Assembly (NCBI RefSeq): GCF_016464305.1
Contig: NZ_JAEIOJ010000003.1
Coordinates: 595,726-659,725, forward strand
Direction of reading: 5' to 3'
DNA length: 64,000 bases
From: Umezawaea beigongshangensis
GTDB lineage: Bacteria > Actinomycetota > Actinomycetes > Mycobacteriales > Pseudonocardiaceae
Positions 7,787-17,300 of the stretch are shown here, in pieces. A program made the position numbers and the translations under genes. Every line of letters begins with the position of its first letter. The stretch's first letter is position 1. The notes under the pieces are model-generated. The model saw nothing but the letters and a program-made list of their open reading frames with translations, was not told the DNA's origin and searched no databases.

Positions 7787-10459
7787 GTGCAGACCCACGA
7801 GATCGTCAAGCGCTTCCGCGAGCACTTCGAGAAGGCGGGGCACACCGTCGTGCCGAGCGCCTCGCTGCTGCTCGACGACCCCAACCTGCTGTTCGTCAAC
7901 GCGGGAATGGTGCCGTTCAAGCCCTACTTCCTCGGCGAGGCCCCCGCGCCGTACGAGCGCGCCACCAGCGTGCAGAAGTGCGTGCGCACGGGTGACATCG
8001 AGGAGGTCGGCAAGACCGCCCGCCACCTCACGTTCTTCCAGATGGCCGGGAACTTCTCCTTCGGCGACTACTTCAAGGAAGACGCGATCCGCTTCGCCTG
8101 GTCGCTGCTGACGAACCCCGTCGCCGAGGGCGGCTTCGGGCTCGACCCCGAGCGGCTGTGGGCCACCGTCTACCTGGACGACGACGAGTCGGCCGAGCTG
8201 TGGCAGAAGATCGCCGGGCTGCCGCCGGAGCGCGTCCAGCGCCGCGACGTCGAGGACAACTACTGGTCGATGGGCGTGCCCGGCCCGTGCGGCCCGTGCT
8301 CGGAGATCTACTACGACCGCGGCCCCGAGCACGGCGCCGAGGGCGGTCCGATCGTCGACGAGGACCGGTACCTGGAGGTCTGGAACCTCGTCTTCATGCA
8401 GAACGAGCGCGGACCGGGCGGCGCCAAGCGCGACTACCCGATCATCGGCGAGCTGCCCGCGAAGAACATCGACACCGGTCTCGGCGTCGAGCGCCTCGCC
8501 TCGGTGCTCCAGGGCGTCGACAACGTCTACGAGACCGACCTCGTGCGCGCCGTCATCACGAGGGCCGAGCAGCTCTCCGGCAAGCGCTACGGCGACGACG
8601 CCACCGACGACGTGCGGTTCCGCGTCATCGCCGACCACGCCCGCAGCGGCGTGATGCTCGTCGGCGACGGCGTGACGCCCGGCAACGAGGCCCGCGGCTA
8701 CGTGCTGCGCCGCCTGCTGCGCCGCATCGTGCGCTCCTCCCGCCTGCTCGGCGTCACCGAGCCGGTCCTGGTGACCTTCGCCGAGACCGTCCGCGACGAG
8801 ATGGGCCCCACCTACCCCGAGCTGGTCAAGGACTTCGGCCGCATCGTCAACATCGTGCGCGCCGAGGAGGAGACCTTCCTCCAGACGCTGTCCGCCGGGT
8901 CGAAGATCTTCGACACGGCCGCGACGCAGCTGAGGTCCAGCGGCGGCAGCACCCTGCCGGGCGACAAGGCGTTCCAGCTCCACGACACCTACGGGTTCCC
9001 GATCGACCTCACGCTGGAGATGGCCGCCGAGGCCGGGCTCACCGTGGACGAGCAGGGCTTCCGCGACCTCATGGCCGAGCAGCGCGCCCGCGCCAAGGCC
9101 GACGCCGCGTCCCGCAAGACCGGCCACGGCGACCAGTCGGTCTACCGCGAGCTGCTCGACCTCGGCGCCACCGAGTTCACCGGCTACGGCGAGCTGACCA
9201 GCGAGGCCTCCGTGCGCGGCGTCGTGCGCGACGGGCAGCGCGTCCGCTCCGCCGGCGAGGGCGAGATCGTCGAGGTCGTCCTCGACCGCACGCCGCTCTA
9301 CGCCGAGTCCGGCGGCCAGGAGAGCGACGCGGGCACGATTGTGGCCGACGGCGTCGAGCTGGAGGTCGTCGACGTGCAGAAGGTCGCCCGCAAGCTGTGG
9401 GTGCACCGGGTGCGCGTGCGCAACGGCGAGGTGGTCGAGGGGCAGCAGGTGCAGGCCCGCGTCGACCCCGAGTGGCGCACCGGCGCACGCCAGGGCCACT
9501 CCGGCACGCACGTCGTGCACGCCGCCCTGCGCCAGGTGCTCGGCCCGACGGCCCTGCAGAGCGGCTCGTACAACAAGCCCGGCTACCTGCGCCTGGACTT
9601 CGCCTGGACCGGTGGTCTCTCCGAGGCCACCCGCAGCGAGATCGAGGAGGTCAGCAACCTCGCGGTGCGCCAGGACCTCCCGGTGCAGGTCGTCTACACC
9701 GACATGGGCGGCGCGCAGGACATGGGCGCGGTCGCCCTGTTCGGCGAGACCTACGACGAGACCGTGCGCGTCGTGGAGATCGGCGGCCCGTGGTCGCGCG
9801 AGCTGTGCGGTGGCACGCACGTCGAGCACTCCTCGCAGATCGGCCCGATCACGCTGCTCGGCGAGTCCTCCGTGGGGTCGGGCGTGCGCCGCCTGGAGGC
9901 CTACGTCGGCATCGAGGCGTTCCGCTACCTCGCGCAGGAGCGGGCCATGGTGCAGAACGTCGCCACGCTGCTGAAGGTCCCCGACGCCGAGGTGCCCGGC
10001 AGGGTCGAGGCGCTGGTCGAGCGGCTGCGCGTCGCGGAGAAGGAGCTGGAGCGCCTGCGCGCCGCCCAGCTGCTGTCCTCCGCCGGCCAGCTCGCCGAGC
10101 GGGCCGTCGACGTGCGCGGCGTCTCGCTGGTCGCGCTCGCCCTCCCCGGCGGCACGTCCGCCGGTGACCTGCGCACGATCGCCCTGGAGGTCCGAGGACG
10201 TCTCGGCGAGCGCCCCGGCGTCGTCGCGCTGTTCGCCACCGACGGGCCGAAGGTCGCCTTCGTCGTCGCCACCACGGCCGCCGCGCGCGACCTGGGCCTG
10301 GCCGCGGGCAAGCTCGTCCCGGCGTTCGCCCCGGCCGTCGGCGGGCGCGGCGGCGGCAAGCCCGACATGGCGCAGGGCGGCGGCACCGACCCCTCGGGCG
10401 TCGACGCCGCGCTCGCCGCGGTGAGCGCCGAGGTCGACCGCGCCCTGGCGAGCCGTTGA
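7787..10459 (+). CDS. alaS: Alanyl-tRNA synthetase
   Basis: This cytoplasmic enzyme charges tRNA-Ala and clears mischarged Ser/Gly-tRNA. The 890 residues match the full bacterial length. The class II catalytic domain begins [16 protein letters not shown], with motif 1 around [13 protein letters not shown] and motif 2 around [19 protein letters not shown]. The editing domain has [12 protein letters not shown] (HxxxH zinc/editing motif, near residue 567) and CGGTHVEH (Cys/His pair, near residue 670). The C-terminal DHHA1 region ends with the glycine-rich [15 protein letters not shown] element. The GTG start is preceded by CGAGGA about 8 nt upstream. The TGA stop overlaps the ruvX TTG start. It is an intact housekeeping gene. 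Confidence 0.98.
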   Translation: MQTHEIVKRFREHFEKAGHTVVPSASLLLDDPNLLFVNAGMVPFKPYFLGEAPAPYERATSVQKCVRTGDIEEVGKTARHLTFFQMAGNFSFGDYFKEDAIRFAWSLLTNPVAEGGFGLDPERLWATVYLDDDESAELWQKIAGLPPERVQRRDVEDNYWSMGVPGPCGPCSEIYYDRGPEHGAEGGPIVDEDRYLEVWNLVFMQNERGPGGAKRDYPIIGELPAKNIDTGLGVERLASVLQGVDNVYETDLVRAVITRAEQLSGKRYGDDATDDVRFRVIADHARSGVMLVGDGVTPGNEARGYVLRRLLRRIVRSSRLLGVTEPVLVTFAETVRDEMGPTYPELVKDFGRIVNIVRAEEETFLQTLSAGSKIFDTAATQLRSSGGSTLPGDKAFQLHDTYGFPIDLTLEMAAEAGLTVDEQGFRDLMAEQRARAKADAASRKTGHGDQSVYRELLDLGATEFTGYGELTSEASVRGVVRDGQRVRSAGEGEIVEVVLDRTPLYAESGGQESDAGTIVADGVELEVVDVQKVARKLWVHRVRVRNGEVVEGQQVQARVDPEWRTGARQGHSGTHVVHAALRQVLGPTALQSGSYNKPGYLRLDFAWTGGLSEATRSEIEEVSNLAVRQDLPVQVVYTDMGGAQDMGAVALFGETYDETVRVVEIGGPWSRELCGGTHVEHSSQIGPITLLGESSVGSGVRRLEAYVGIEAFRYLAQERAMVQNVATLLKVPDAEVPGRVEALVERLRVAEKELERLRAAQLLSSAGQLAERAVDVRGVSLVALALPGGTSAGDLRTIALEVRGRLGERPGVVALFATDGPKVAFVVATTAAARDLGLAAGKLVPAFAPAVGGRGGGKPDMAQGGGTDPSGVDAALAAVSAEVDRALASR

Positions 10460-10971
10460 CCGGCTCCGATCGAGCTGGCGTCGACGATCCGGGCTCCGGG
10501 AGGAGGCTGGGCGTCGACGTCGGCTCCGTGCGGGTCGGCGTCGCGCTGAGCGACCCGTCCGCGTTCCTGGCCACCCCGCTGGTCACGCTCGCGCGCGACG
10601 AGAAGGGCGGCTCGGACCTCGCCGACCTGCGCCGACTCGCCGCCGAGCACGACGTGGTGGAGATCGTCGTCGGCCTGCCGCGCACCCTGGCCGGGCGACA
10701 CGGCCCGGCAGCCGTCGCCGCGGAGGGGTACGCTGCCGCGTTGGCCGAGCAGGTCGCCCCGATTCCCGTGCGGCTCACCGACGAGCGGTTGACCACCGTG
10801 ACGGCGAGCCGGGTGCTGGCGGAACGCGGCGTGCGAGGCAAGAAGCAACGTGCTGTGGTGGACCAGGCCGCTGCGGTGGAGATCTTGCAGTCGTGGCTGG
10901 ACGCACGGGCGCGTCACCTGGCTCGGTCCGCCGAGACGGAGCGCGCCCCCGGAGCGAAGGACGGCTCGTGA
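10456..10971 (+). CDS. ruvX: Putative Holliday junction resolvase YqgF/RuvX
   Basis: An RNase H-fold protein of 171 residues, normal for YqgF/RuvX, proposed to act as a Holliday junction resolvase or in 16S rRNA 5' processing. It shows the N-terminal [17 protein letters not shown] (first acidic residue), the [10 protein letters not shown] segment with the family glycine loop, [13 protein letters not shown], and the C-terminal [14 protein letters not shown] (last acidic residue). The TTG start overlaps the alaS stop (TTGA) and the stop overlaps the mltG GTG start (GTGA). The alaS-ruvX-mltG-aroE order is the standard actinobacterial block, which supports this short, GC-rich N-terminus as real. 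Confidence 0.95.
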   Translation: MTGSDRAGVDDPGSGRRLGVDVGSVRVGVALSDPSAFLATPLVTLARDEKGGSDLADLRRLAAEHDVVEIVVGLPRTLAGRHGPAAVAAEGYAAALAEQVAPIPVRLTDERLTTVTASRVLAERGVRGKKQRAVVDQAAAVEILQSWLDARARHLARSAETERAPGAKDGS

Positions 10972-12203
10972 CCGACGACCTCGGGTTGTTCGCGGACACC
11001 GACGCGCGTGCCGACGAGGAGCGGCCTCGCAGCGGCAAGGCGAAGGCCGCTGCCGCGGCGCGTGCGCGCAGGGCGAAGCAGAAGCGGAAGATGACGGTCC
11101 TGTGGGTCGTCGCCGCCGTGATCGTGGGTGTCGGCGGGTTCGGCGCCTACTACGGCTACCAGACGCTGGCGGGCATCGGCGACTACGCGGACTTCCCCGG
11201 TCCCGGTGAGACCGAGGTGATCGTCGAGGTCAAGGACGGCGACCTCGTCACCTCGATCGGCGAGACGCTCAAGGAGAACGGCGTCGTCGCCTCCGCCCGC
11301 GCGTTCGTCGAGGCCGGTGCCGACGACGCGCGCGTCACCGGCATCCAGCCGGGCTTCTACCTGATGAAGACCAAGATGTCCGGCACGGAGGCCGTCACGC
11401 AGATGGTCGCCGAGGGCACCAGGGTGCCCGCGCTGGACATCAAGGGCGGCGACATCCTGCACGACATCACGCTGCCCGGCGGCCAGGTCCGCAAGGGCAT
11501 CTTCTCCATGCTGTCGGACGCGAGCTGCACCGGCGACGGCGAGGCGAAGACCTGCGTTCCCGTCGACGAGATCCGCGACCAGGCGGAGAACGCGGACCCG
11601 ACGGCGCTGGGCGTGCCCGACTGGGCGCTGCCCGACGTGCAGCGCGCTCCCAAGGAACACCGCCTGGAGGGGCTGATCGTCCGGGCCGCCTACCAGGTCA
11701 AGCCGGGCGCGTCCGCCGTGGACCTGCTGCGCGGCCTGATCACGGCGTCCGCGGTGAAGCTCCAGAGCTACGGCTTCCCCTCCGGCACGAACGGCACCGG
11801 CTTCTCGCCCTACCAGGTCCTGATCATCGCCTCCCTCATCGAGAAGGAGGGCATCGAGAAGGACTTCGGCAGGATCGGGCGCGTCATCTACAACCGGCTG
11901 GCCGAGCCGCAGGTCCTGGGGCTGGACTCCACGGTCAACTACCAGCTGGAGAAGCCGGAGCTGACCACGAGCGACAGCGACCGCGAGAACGACTCGCCGT
12001 ACAACACCTACGTGGTGCGCGGGCTGACCCCGACGCCCATCGGAACGCCCAGCGACAAGGCGATCGAGGCGGCCGTGAAGCCTCCGCCCGGGCCGGAGAT
12101 GTACTTCGTGAAGTGCCAGAAGGACGGCACGTCGTGCTTCAACGTCGACTTCGAGGCCCACGACGCCGCGTCGGCCAAGGCTCAGGCGGAGGGCGTCTTC
12201 TAG
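10968..12203 (+). CDS. mltG: Endolytic murein transglycosylase MltG
   Basis: A membrane-bound YceG-family lytic transglycosylase that cuts nascent peptidoglycan strands and limits glycan length. It has 411 residues from the GTG that overlaps the ruvX stop; an upstream in-frame start exists inside ruvX and is less likely. A cytoplasmic, Ala/Lys/Arg-rich N-terminus (residues 1-40) is followed by one transmembrane helix ([20 protein letters not shown]) and a LysM-like subdomain. The catalytic domain has ASLIEKEG, holding the catalytic glutamate, then [20 protein letters not shown] and TPIGTPS. The TPIG motif normally continues NPG, so the loop differs slightly. The terminal region carries two cysteines (CQKDGTSCF). 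Confidence 0.95.
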   Translation: MTDDLGLFADTDARADEERPRSGKAKAAAAARARRAKQKRKMTVLWVVAAVIVGVGGFGAYYGYQTLAGIGDYADFPGPGETEVIVEVKDGDLVTSIGETLKENGVVASARAFVEAGADDARVTGIQPGFYLMKTKMSGTEAVTQMVAEGTRVPALDIKGGDILHDITLPGGQVRKGIFSMLSDASCTGDGEAKTCVPVDEIRDQAENADPTALGVPDWALPDVQRAPKEHRLEGLIVRAAYQVKPGASAVDLLRGLITASAVKLQSYGFPSGTNGTGFSPYQVLIIASLIEKEGIEKDFGRIGRVIYNRLAEPQVLGLDSTVNYQLEKPELTTSDSDRENDSPYNTYVVRGLTPTPIGTPSDKAIEAAVKPPPGPEMYFVKCQKDGTSCFNVDFEAHDAASAKAQAEGVF

Positions 12204-13030
12204 TGCCTCGCAGGGCTGCGGTGCTCGGGTCGCCGGTGGCGCACTCGCTGTCGCCGGTGCTGCACGTCGCCGCGTACAGCGCTCTCGGTCTGGAGGGCTG
12301 GACCTACGACCGGGTCGAGTGCGGCGCCGAGGGGCTGCCGGAGTTCGTGGCCGGGCTCGGGCCGGAGTGGGCCGGGCTGTCGGTGACGATGCCCGGCAAG
12401 CGCGCCGCCCTGGCCACGGCGAAGGAGCGCACTCCGCGCGCCGACGCCGTGGGCGCGGCGAACACCCTGGTGCCGCTGGAGCACGGCGGGTGGCGGGCGG
12501 ACTGCACCGACGTCGACGGCGTCGTGGGGGCGCTGCGCACGGCGGGCGGGTTCACCTCCGGCACGCGCGGCGTGGTGCTGGGTGCGGGCGGCACGGCGTC
12601 GGCGGCCCTCGTGGGGCTGGCGACGCTGGGCGTGACGGCGGTGGACGTCGTCGTGCGTGATCCGGCCCGTGCCACCGAGGCGGTGGAGTGCGCGGAGCGC
12701 GCCGGGCTGGACGTGACCGTGCGGCGCTTCGACGCGTGCGACGTGGGCGTGCTCGCGGAGCGTGCCGACGTGCTGGTGAGCACCGTGCCCGCCGCCGCGG
12801 CGGCGGAGCTGGCCGAGGACCTCGCCCGCGCCCCGTCCCTGCTGGACGTGATCTACCACCCGTGGCCGACCCCGGTGGCACTGGCGGTGCGCCGCACCGG
12901 CAGCGGCCTGGCCACGGGCCTGGACATGCTCCTGCACCAGGCGTTCGGCCAGGTGGAGCAGTTCACCGGTCTCCCGGCCCCCCGCGAGGCCATGCGCGAG
13001 GCCCTGACACGAGCAACCACCCCGAGTTGA
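12203..13030 (+). CDS. aroE: Shikimate dehydrogenase
   Basis: NADPH-dependent reduction of 3-dehydroshikimate to shikimate in the aromatic amino acid pathway. It has 275 residues. The N-terminal substrate domain has the family signature LGSPVAHSLSPVLH, TMPGK with the catalytic lysine (SVTMPGKRAAL) and the GAANTLV motif. The C-terminal Rossmann domain has VLGAGGTASAAL, and the protein ends with the usual GLDMLLHQAFGQVEQFTG segment. The GTG start at 12203 shares one base with the mltG TAG stop. The last two codons, AGT TGA, lie inside the first unit of the 22-bp repeat array that follows, so the repeat supplies the stop codon. Confidence 0.95.
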   Translation: MPRRAAVLGSPVAHSLSPVLHVAAYSALGLEGWTYDRVECGAEGLPEFVAGLGPEWAGLSVTMPGKRAALATAKERTPRADAVGAANTLVPLEHGGWRADCTDVDGVVGALRTAGGFTSGTRGVVLGAGGTASAALVGLATLGVTAVDVVVRDPARATEAVECAERAGLDVTVRRFDACDVGVLAERADVLVSTVPAAAAAELAEDLARAPSLLDVIYHPWPTPVALAVRRTGSGLATGLDMLLHQAFGQVEQFTGLPAPREAMREALTRATTPS

Positions 13031-13156
13031 GCGTTCAGGCACGGTGAGTTGAGCGGTCAGGCACGGTGAGTTGAGCGTTCACGCCTCACCAGGGTCCGCG
13101 AAAGCTCAACTCGGGGTGCCCGAACGCTCAACTCACCCTGTCCGGATGCTCAACTC
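13024..13156. repeat. Palindromic array of six 22-bp units between convergent genes
   Basis: Three forward units with the core GAGTTGAGC start at 13024, 13046 and 13068. Three inverted cores, GCTCAACTC, lie at 13104-13112, 13126-13134 and 13148-13156. Both arms have a period of exactly 22 bp and all pairs are symmetric about base 13090. The approximate unit is GAGTTGAGCGTTC followed by RGGCACSGT. The RNA could fold into a long hairpin with a loop of about 27 nt. The left end contains the aroE stop codon and the right end contains the pepP stop codon. It probably works as a bidirectional terminator, but its repeat structure suggests a dispersed intergenic element. Confidence 0.9.
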
Positions 13157-14565
13157 GCGGCGTTGCGGACGAACGCCTCCAGGGCTTCTGGCGTGGTGGG
13201 GAGGGCTGAGGACAGGACTCGTGGGCCCTCGGGGGTGACCACCACGTCGTCCTCGATGCGGACGCCGATGCCGCGCAGCTCCGGGGGGACGGTCAGGTCG
13301 TTGGGGTGGAAGTACAGGCCCGGCTCCACGGCGAGGGTCATGCCCGTCTCCAACCGGCCGTCGTGGTACGCCTCGGCGCTGGAGTTCGCGCAGTCGTGCA
13401 CGTCCAGGCCCAGGAAGTGGCCCACGCCGCACACGATGTAACGGCGGTGCTGCTGACCGTCGCCGGACAGCGCCTCGTCCACCGACACCGGCAGCAGGCC
13501 CCAGTCGTGCAGCCCCTCGGCGAGCACGCGCATCGCCGCCTGGTGGAAGCCGCGGTAGTCGGCTCCGGTGCGCACGGCGGCCAGCGCGTCGACCTGAGCG
13601 CGGGCCACGAGGTCGTACACCTGCCGCTGCGCCGCGCTGAACTCGCCGGACACCGGCAGCGTGCGGGTGATGTCCGCGGTGTAGAGGGTGTCGACCTCCA
13701 CGCCCGCGTCGAGCAGCAGCAGGGAGTCCTCCGGCACGCGGCCGTCGTTGCGCACCCAGTGCAGCACCGGCGCGTGCGGCCCGGCCGCCACGATGGAGGA
13801 GTAGCCGGGGCCGTTGCCCTCGGTGCGGGCGCGGCGGTCGAACGTGCCCTGCAACCAGCGCTCGCCGCCGCCCCCGATCGCGGTCGGCAGCTCGGCGGCC
13901 ACGTCGGCGAACCCGCGGATCGTGGCGTCCACGGCGGCCTGGAGCTGCTCGATCTCCCAGTCGTCCTTGACGCGGCGCAGCTCGGCGAGGACGCGGCGCA
14001 GCTCGGCGGTGTGGTCGCCACCGGCCAGCGCGTCGAGCAGCGGGTCCACGCCGGTCGTGGCGTGCACGGCGGGCAACCGCCCGCGCAGCGCCGACGGCAG
14101 CTCGTGCAGCGCACGGCAGCGCAGGCCCAGCGCCGCGCTCCACTCGGCGAGGCCGGGCACCGGGCCGATCCACAGCTCGCCGTCGCGGGCGTTGGCGAAG
14201 AAGTCCGGCTCGGCCGGGCCAGCCGGTTCGCGCAGGAACAGCTCGGCCTCGTGGCCGCCGCCGACCGGGTGCATGACCAGCACCGCGCCCTCGGAGCCGC
14301 AGCCGGTGAGCCACGAGAAGTCGCTGTCGGGCCGGAAGTCGTAGTCGCTGTCGTTGGAGCGCACCGGCGCCCAGCCCGAGGCCACGGCGATGCGCGTGCC
14401 GGGCAGCGCCGCGCTCAACCGCGCCCGGTGGGTCGCGGCGGCCGCGGCCGCGCCCGGAGCGAGCCGGACCTCGCGGTCGCCCTCACCCCAGCCGTCCCGC
14501 ACGAAGTCGCGGAAGCCGCGAGCGTCGACGAGCTTGCTGGGATCGCGGCGGGCTGGTCGGGTCAC
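13150..14565 (-). CDS. pepP: Xaa-Pro aminopeptidase (aminopeptidase P, M24B)
   Basis: A metallopeptidase that removes N-terminal residues before proline. It has 471 residues. The N-terminal AMP_N domain contains SDYDFRPDSDFSWLTG. The C-terminal pita-bread fold carries the metal ligands: LLLDAGVEVDTLYTADITRT (two aspartates), GVGHFLGLDVHD (His), LAVEPGLYF (Glu) and RIEDDVVV (Glu). The GTG at 14565 is preferred over longer reading because AGAGGTG lies 6 nt upstream. The final codons, AGT TGA, lie in the outermost inverted repeat unit, mirroring the aroE end. It is transcribed alone, convergent with aroE. The stretch 14566-14792 upstream has no recognisable gene. Confidence 0.95.
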   Translation of the reverse strand: MTRPARRDPSKLVDARGFRDFVRDGWGEGDREVRLAPGAAAAAATHRARLSAALPGTRIAVASGWAPVRSNDSDYDFRPDSDFSWLTGCGSEGAVLVMHPVGGGHEAELFLREPAGPAEPDFFANARDGELWIGPVPGLAEWSAALGLRCRALHELPSALRGRLPAVHATTGVDPLLDALAGGDHTAELRRVLAELRRVKDDWEIEQLQAAVDATIRGFADVAAELPTAIGGGGERWLQGTFDRRARTEGNGPGYSSIVAAGPHAPVLHWVRNDGRVPEDSLLLLDAGVEVDTLYTADITRTLPVSGEFSAAQRQVYDLVARAQVDALAAVRTGADYRGFHQAAMRVLAEGLHDWGLLPVSVDEALSGDGQQHRRYIVCGVGHFLGLDVHDCANSSAEAYHDGRLETGMTLAVEPGLYFHPNDLTVPPELRGIGVRIEDDVVVTPEGPRVLSSALPTTPEALEAFVRNAAS

Positions 14566-14792
14566 TGCGCTCACCTCTCTGCCGGGGTGCGGCGACCGGA
14601 TGTGCGCCGGTCGCGCCTGTTCCGCCACTGTGCCACCCGGAGGGGCGACGACCACCGCGGGGGCGTGGCGTCGCAGCACGAAACCGCGCGGGAACGGGTC
14701 GGTCGGAGCGAGCAGGCACTGCGCCGTCCCGGTGAAGGACGTGCCGGTGAACGACTCGTCGACGAAGTCCTGTCCGGTCCCCGGTCCACAGC

Positions 14793-14827
14793 GCACGGGG
14801 CCCGCCGATCCCGCGCGGACCCCGTGC
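14793..14827 (-). terminator. Hairpin terminator after the ABC importer operon
   Basis: GCACGGGG at 14793-14800 pairs with CCCCGTGC at 14820-14827, and an inner CCGC/GCGG adds to the stem. It lies just past the stop of the binding-protein gene (14845, minus strand). There is no U-run, as is usual in high-GC actinomycetes. Confidence 0.5.
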
Positions 14828-14844
14828 ACCGGCAGAACACGTGC

Positions 14845-16167
14845 TCAGCTCCCGGTCAGCACCACCTCGTCGGGCGACGGACGCTCCTCGGTGTGAGGCT
14901 CGACCGGGCCGTCGCCGCGGTCGGTGACGTGCGGCGGCTGGATCACGGTGACCGTCGCGTCGGCGTTGATCCTGATGACCTGCGCGCCGGTGTAGCCGGA
15001 GTGCGAGTCCGCGCTGAACCCGAACGGCGTCAGGCCGGGACCGTCGAACGACGTGGTGGTCATGGCGTCCAGCAGCTTCTGCCTGGTCAGGTCGCGACCG
15101 GCGGCCTTGAGCGCCTGGGCGAAGGTGAACGCCTGCACCATGCCGTAGACCATCGTGTCGGTGAACGGCTCCGACGGCGCGTACCGGTCGTGGATCTCGC
15201 GGAAGAACGTGCTCCACGGGTCGTCCGTCAGGTTCGGGCCCGGCAGGTAGCTCGTGCCGATCACGCCGGCGAGCAGCGCCTCACCGGGCACGTCCGCCCC
15301 CGCCTGCTTCGCGAACTGCTCGACCAGGCCCTTGAGCGTGGCGGGGTCGGCGCCGATGCTGCTCAGCACGAACTGCGGCTTGTAGCCGATCTTCGCGGCG
15401 GCGAGCAGGGACAGCGCGGTGAACGCCGGGATGCACTCGCAGACGACGACCTCCGCGCCCGCCTGCTGGAACTTCGACAGCTGGGGGTTCACGTCGGTGT
15501 TGGCCGGGTCGTAGCCCTCGCGCGCCACCACCTCGTCGGTCAGGAACCTGTCCAGACCGGCCTGGGTGTCGCGGCCCACGTCGTCGTTCTGGTAGAGGTA
15601 GGCGACCTTCTTGCCCGCGAAGTTGTCCTTGACGAACTTGCCCTGGATCTTGCCCTCGCGGGTGTAGTCCACCTGGTAGCCGAAGGTCGTCGGGCTCTTC
15701 CGCGGGTCGTCCCACATGAGCGCGCCGGAGGACACCAGCAGGTCGGGCACGCCCTCGCCGTTGAGGTACTCCACGACCTTCGAGTGCGTCGGGGTGCCGA
15801 GGCCGCCGACGATCGCGAAGACCTGCTCCTCCAGCACGAGCTTCTTGACGACCTCGACGGTCTTCGTCGGGTTGTAGGCGTCGTCCTCGACCTTGTACTC
15901 GATCCTGCGGCCGTTGATGCCGCCCGCGTCGTTGAGGTAGGAGTACACCGCTCTGGCTCCCGCGGAGATCTTGCTGTAGCCGGGGGCGGCGGGCCCCGTC
16001 AGAGGCTGGTGGGTGCCGATGACCACGGTGTCGTCGGTGACGCCGGGGGCGGAGTCGGCCGACCGGTTCCCCCCTCCGCCGGTCTCCCCCGCGCCACCGC
16101 AGGCGCTCAGCGCCAGCGCACTCGCCAGCACACCGGCCAGGACGCGCGTCGTTCGTGGGCTTCTCAT
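14845..16167 (-). CDS. Branched-chain amino acid-type ABC transporter substrate-binding lipoprotein
   Basis: The extracytoplasmic receptor for the importer encoded just upstream. It has 440 residues. A lipoprotein signal (VLAGVLASALALSACGG) gives cysteine 23 as the lipidated residue. The mature protein is a Leu/Ile/Val-binding (Peripla_BP_6) fold with VVIGTHQPLTGPAAPGY, the YLNDAGGINGRRIEYKVEDDAYNP segment typical of LivJ-like proteins, and AIVGGLGTPT. The ATG at 16167 overlaps the livM stop, with AAGGAG 4 nt upstream. It is the last gene of the operon. The ligand could be an amino acid, amide or aromatic compound; the fold does not tell. Confidence 0.92.
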   Translation of the reverse strand: MRSPRTTRVLAGVLASALALSACGGAGETGGGGNRSADSAPGVTDDTVVIGTHQPLTGPAAPGYSKISAGARAVYSYLNDAGGINGRRIEYKVEDDAYNPTKTVEVVKKLVLEEQVFAIVGGLGTPTHSKVVEYLNGEGVPDLLVSSGALMWDDPRKSPTTFGYQVDYTREGKIQGKFVKDNFAGKKVAYLYQNDDVGRDTQAGLDRFLTDEVVAREGYDPANTDVNPQLSKFQQAGAEVVVCECIPAFTALSLLAAAKIGYKPQFVLSSIGADPATLKGLVEQFAKQAGADVPGEALLAGVIGTSYLPGPNLTDDPWSTFFREIHDRYAPSEPFTDTMVYGMVQAFTFAQALKAAGRDLTRQKLLDAMTTTSFDGPGLTPFGFSADSHSGYTGAQVIRINADATVTVIQPPHVTDRGDGPVEPHTEERPSPDEVVLTGS

Positions 16168-17300
16168 GCTTCTCCTTCTGAACGGGGGTCGTCCGCGTCG
16201 GTGACACGGTCGGTGACGCCGCGGCGCGGCGACCGGCTCGCCAGCAGCCGCAGCCGCAGGTGGTGCAGACCTCCCTGGACTCCGTGCGGGAACAGCAGGA
16301 TCACCACGACGAGGACCACGCCGTAGAGGGCCAGCGGCAGGTTGTCGGCGACGTTGGTGGGCAGGTGGAGCAGGTCGGAGAAGTCCTCGGTCCACACCTG
16401 GAAGTAGACGAGCGCGAGCGCTCCCCACAGCGCTCCCCACAGGCTGCCCAGACCGCCGAGCACCAGGGCGGCCAGCAGGCTCAGCGACAGCGCCGGGGTG
16501 AACGAGCCGGGTGCCGCCGTGCCCAGCAGGAACGCCTGCAACCCGCCGGCGAGCCCGCCGCAGACCGCGCTGACGAGGAACGCCAGGACCTTCGTCCGTC
16601 CCACGTGGACTCCGGCCAGCGACGCGGCCACCTCGTCGTCGCGGACCGCGCGCAACGTCCGGCCGAGCCGCCCGCGCGCCAGGTTCGCCAGCACGACCAG
16701 CGCCAGCAGCACCGCGACCCAGACGACCCACGCCTGCCACCGGGTCGGCGGCACGACGCCGACGAGCGCGTCGGGCGTGCTGTTGACGGTGAAGCTCAGT
16801 CCGTTGCTGCCCTCCAGGAGTTCGGGGAAGCGCTGGGTGACCGCGGGCAGCCCGACGGCGAGCGCGAGCGTGGCCCCGGCCAGGTAGGGGCCGTGCAGCC
16901 GGGCGGCGGCGGCTCCGGCGAGCAGCCCGGCGACACCGCTGGTCACTGCGGCGAGCAGCAGGTCGGCCCACAGCGGGAACGCCGGCACGTGCAGCACCAG
17001 CAGGGCCACCGTGTAGGCGCCGATGAACATGAACGCGCCGTGGCCCAGCGACACCTGGCCGTTGAAACCGGTCAGCAGCGCCAGTCCGGCGACGGCGACG
17101 AGGTAGTAGCCGACGGTCGCGATCCGCAGGTTCGTGAACGGGTCGGTGAGCAGCGTCAGGGCCACGACGGCGGCCAGCGCCACCAACGCGGCCAGCAGGT
17201 GCACCAGCAGCGGCGGCACGACGCGGGTGCGCGGCCGGTCGAGTCCCCCGGACGCCGGTGCTTCGGCGACGCCGGGGCGGGAGGTGTTCGTCGACGTCAT
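16164..17300 (-). CDS. livM: Branched-chain amino acid-type ABC permease, LivM
   Basis: The second membrane subunit of the HAAT-family importer, 378 residues with about eight to nine hydrophobic segments. It has the LivM signature LLTGFNGQVSLGHGAFMFIGAY near residue 75 and an EAA-like cytoplasmic loop (GRTLRAVRDDEVAASLAGVHVGRTKVLAFLVSA). Both termini are hydrophilic; the C-terminal tail (RSPRRGVTDRVTDADDPRSEGEA) is acidic. The ATG at 17300 touches the livH stop and the stop overlaps the binding-protein ATG, so translation is coupled across three genes. Confidence 0.93.
   Translation of the reverse strand: MTSTNTSRPGVAEAPASGGLDRPRTRVVPPLLVHLLAALVALAAVVALTLLTDPFTNLRIATVGYYLVAVAGLALLTGFNGQVSLGHGAFMFIGAYTVALLVLHVPAFPLWADLLLAAVTSGVAGLLAGAAAARLHGPYLAGATLALAVGLPAVTQRFPELLEGSNGLSFTVNSTPDALVGVVPPTRWQAWVVWVAVLLALVVLANLARGRLGRTLRAVRDDEVAASLAGVHVGRTKVLAFLVSAVCGGLAGGLQAFLLGTAAPGSFTPALSLSLLAALVLGGLGSLWGALWGALALVYFQVWTEDFSDLLHLPTNVADNLPLALYGVVLVVVILLFPHGVQGGLHHLRLRLLASRSPRRGVTDRVTDADDPRSEGEA

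Noticed and set aside
13024-13156. CRISPR-like array
   Set aside because: The 22-bp units are contiguous with no unique spacers, half are inverted, and no cas genes are nearby.
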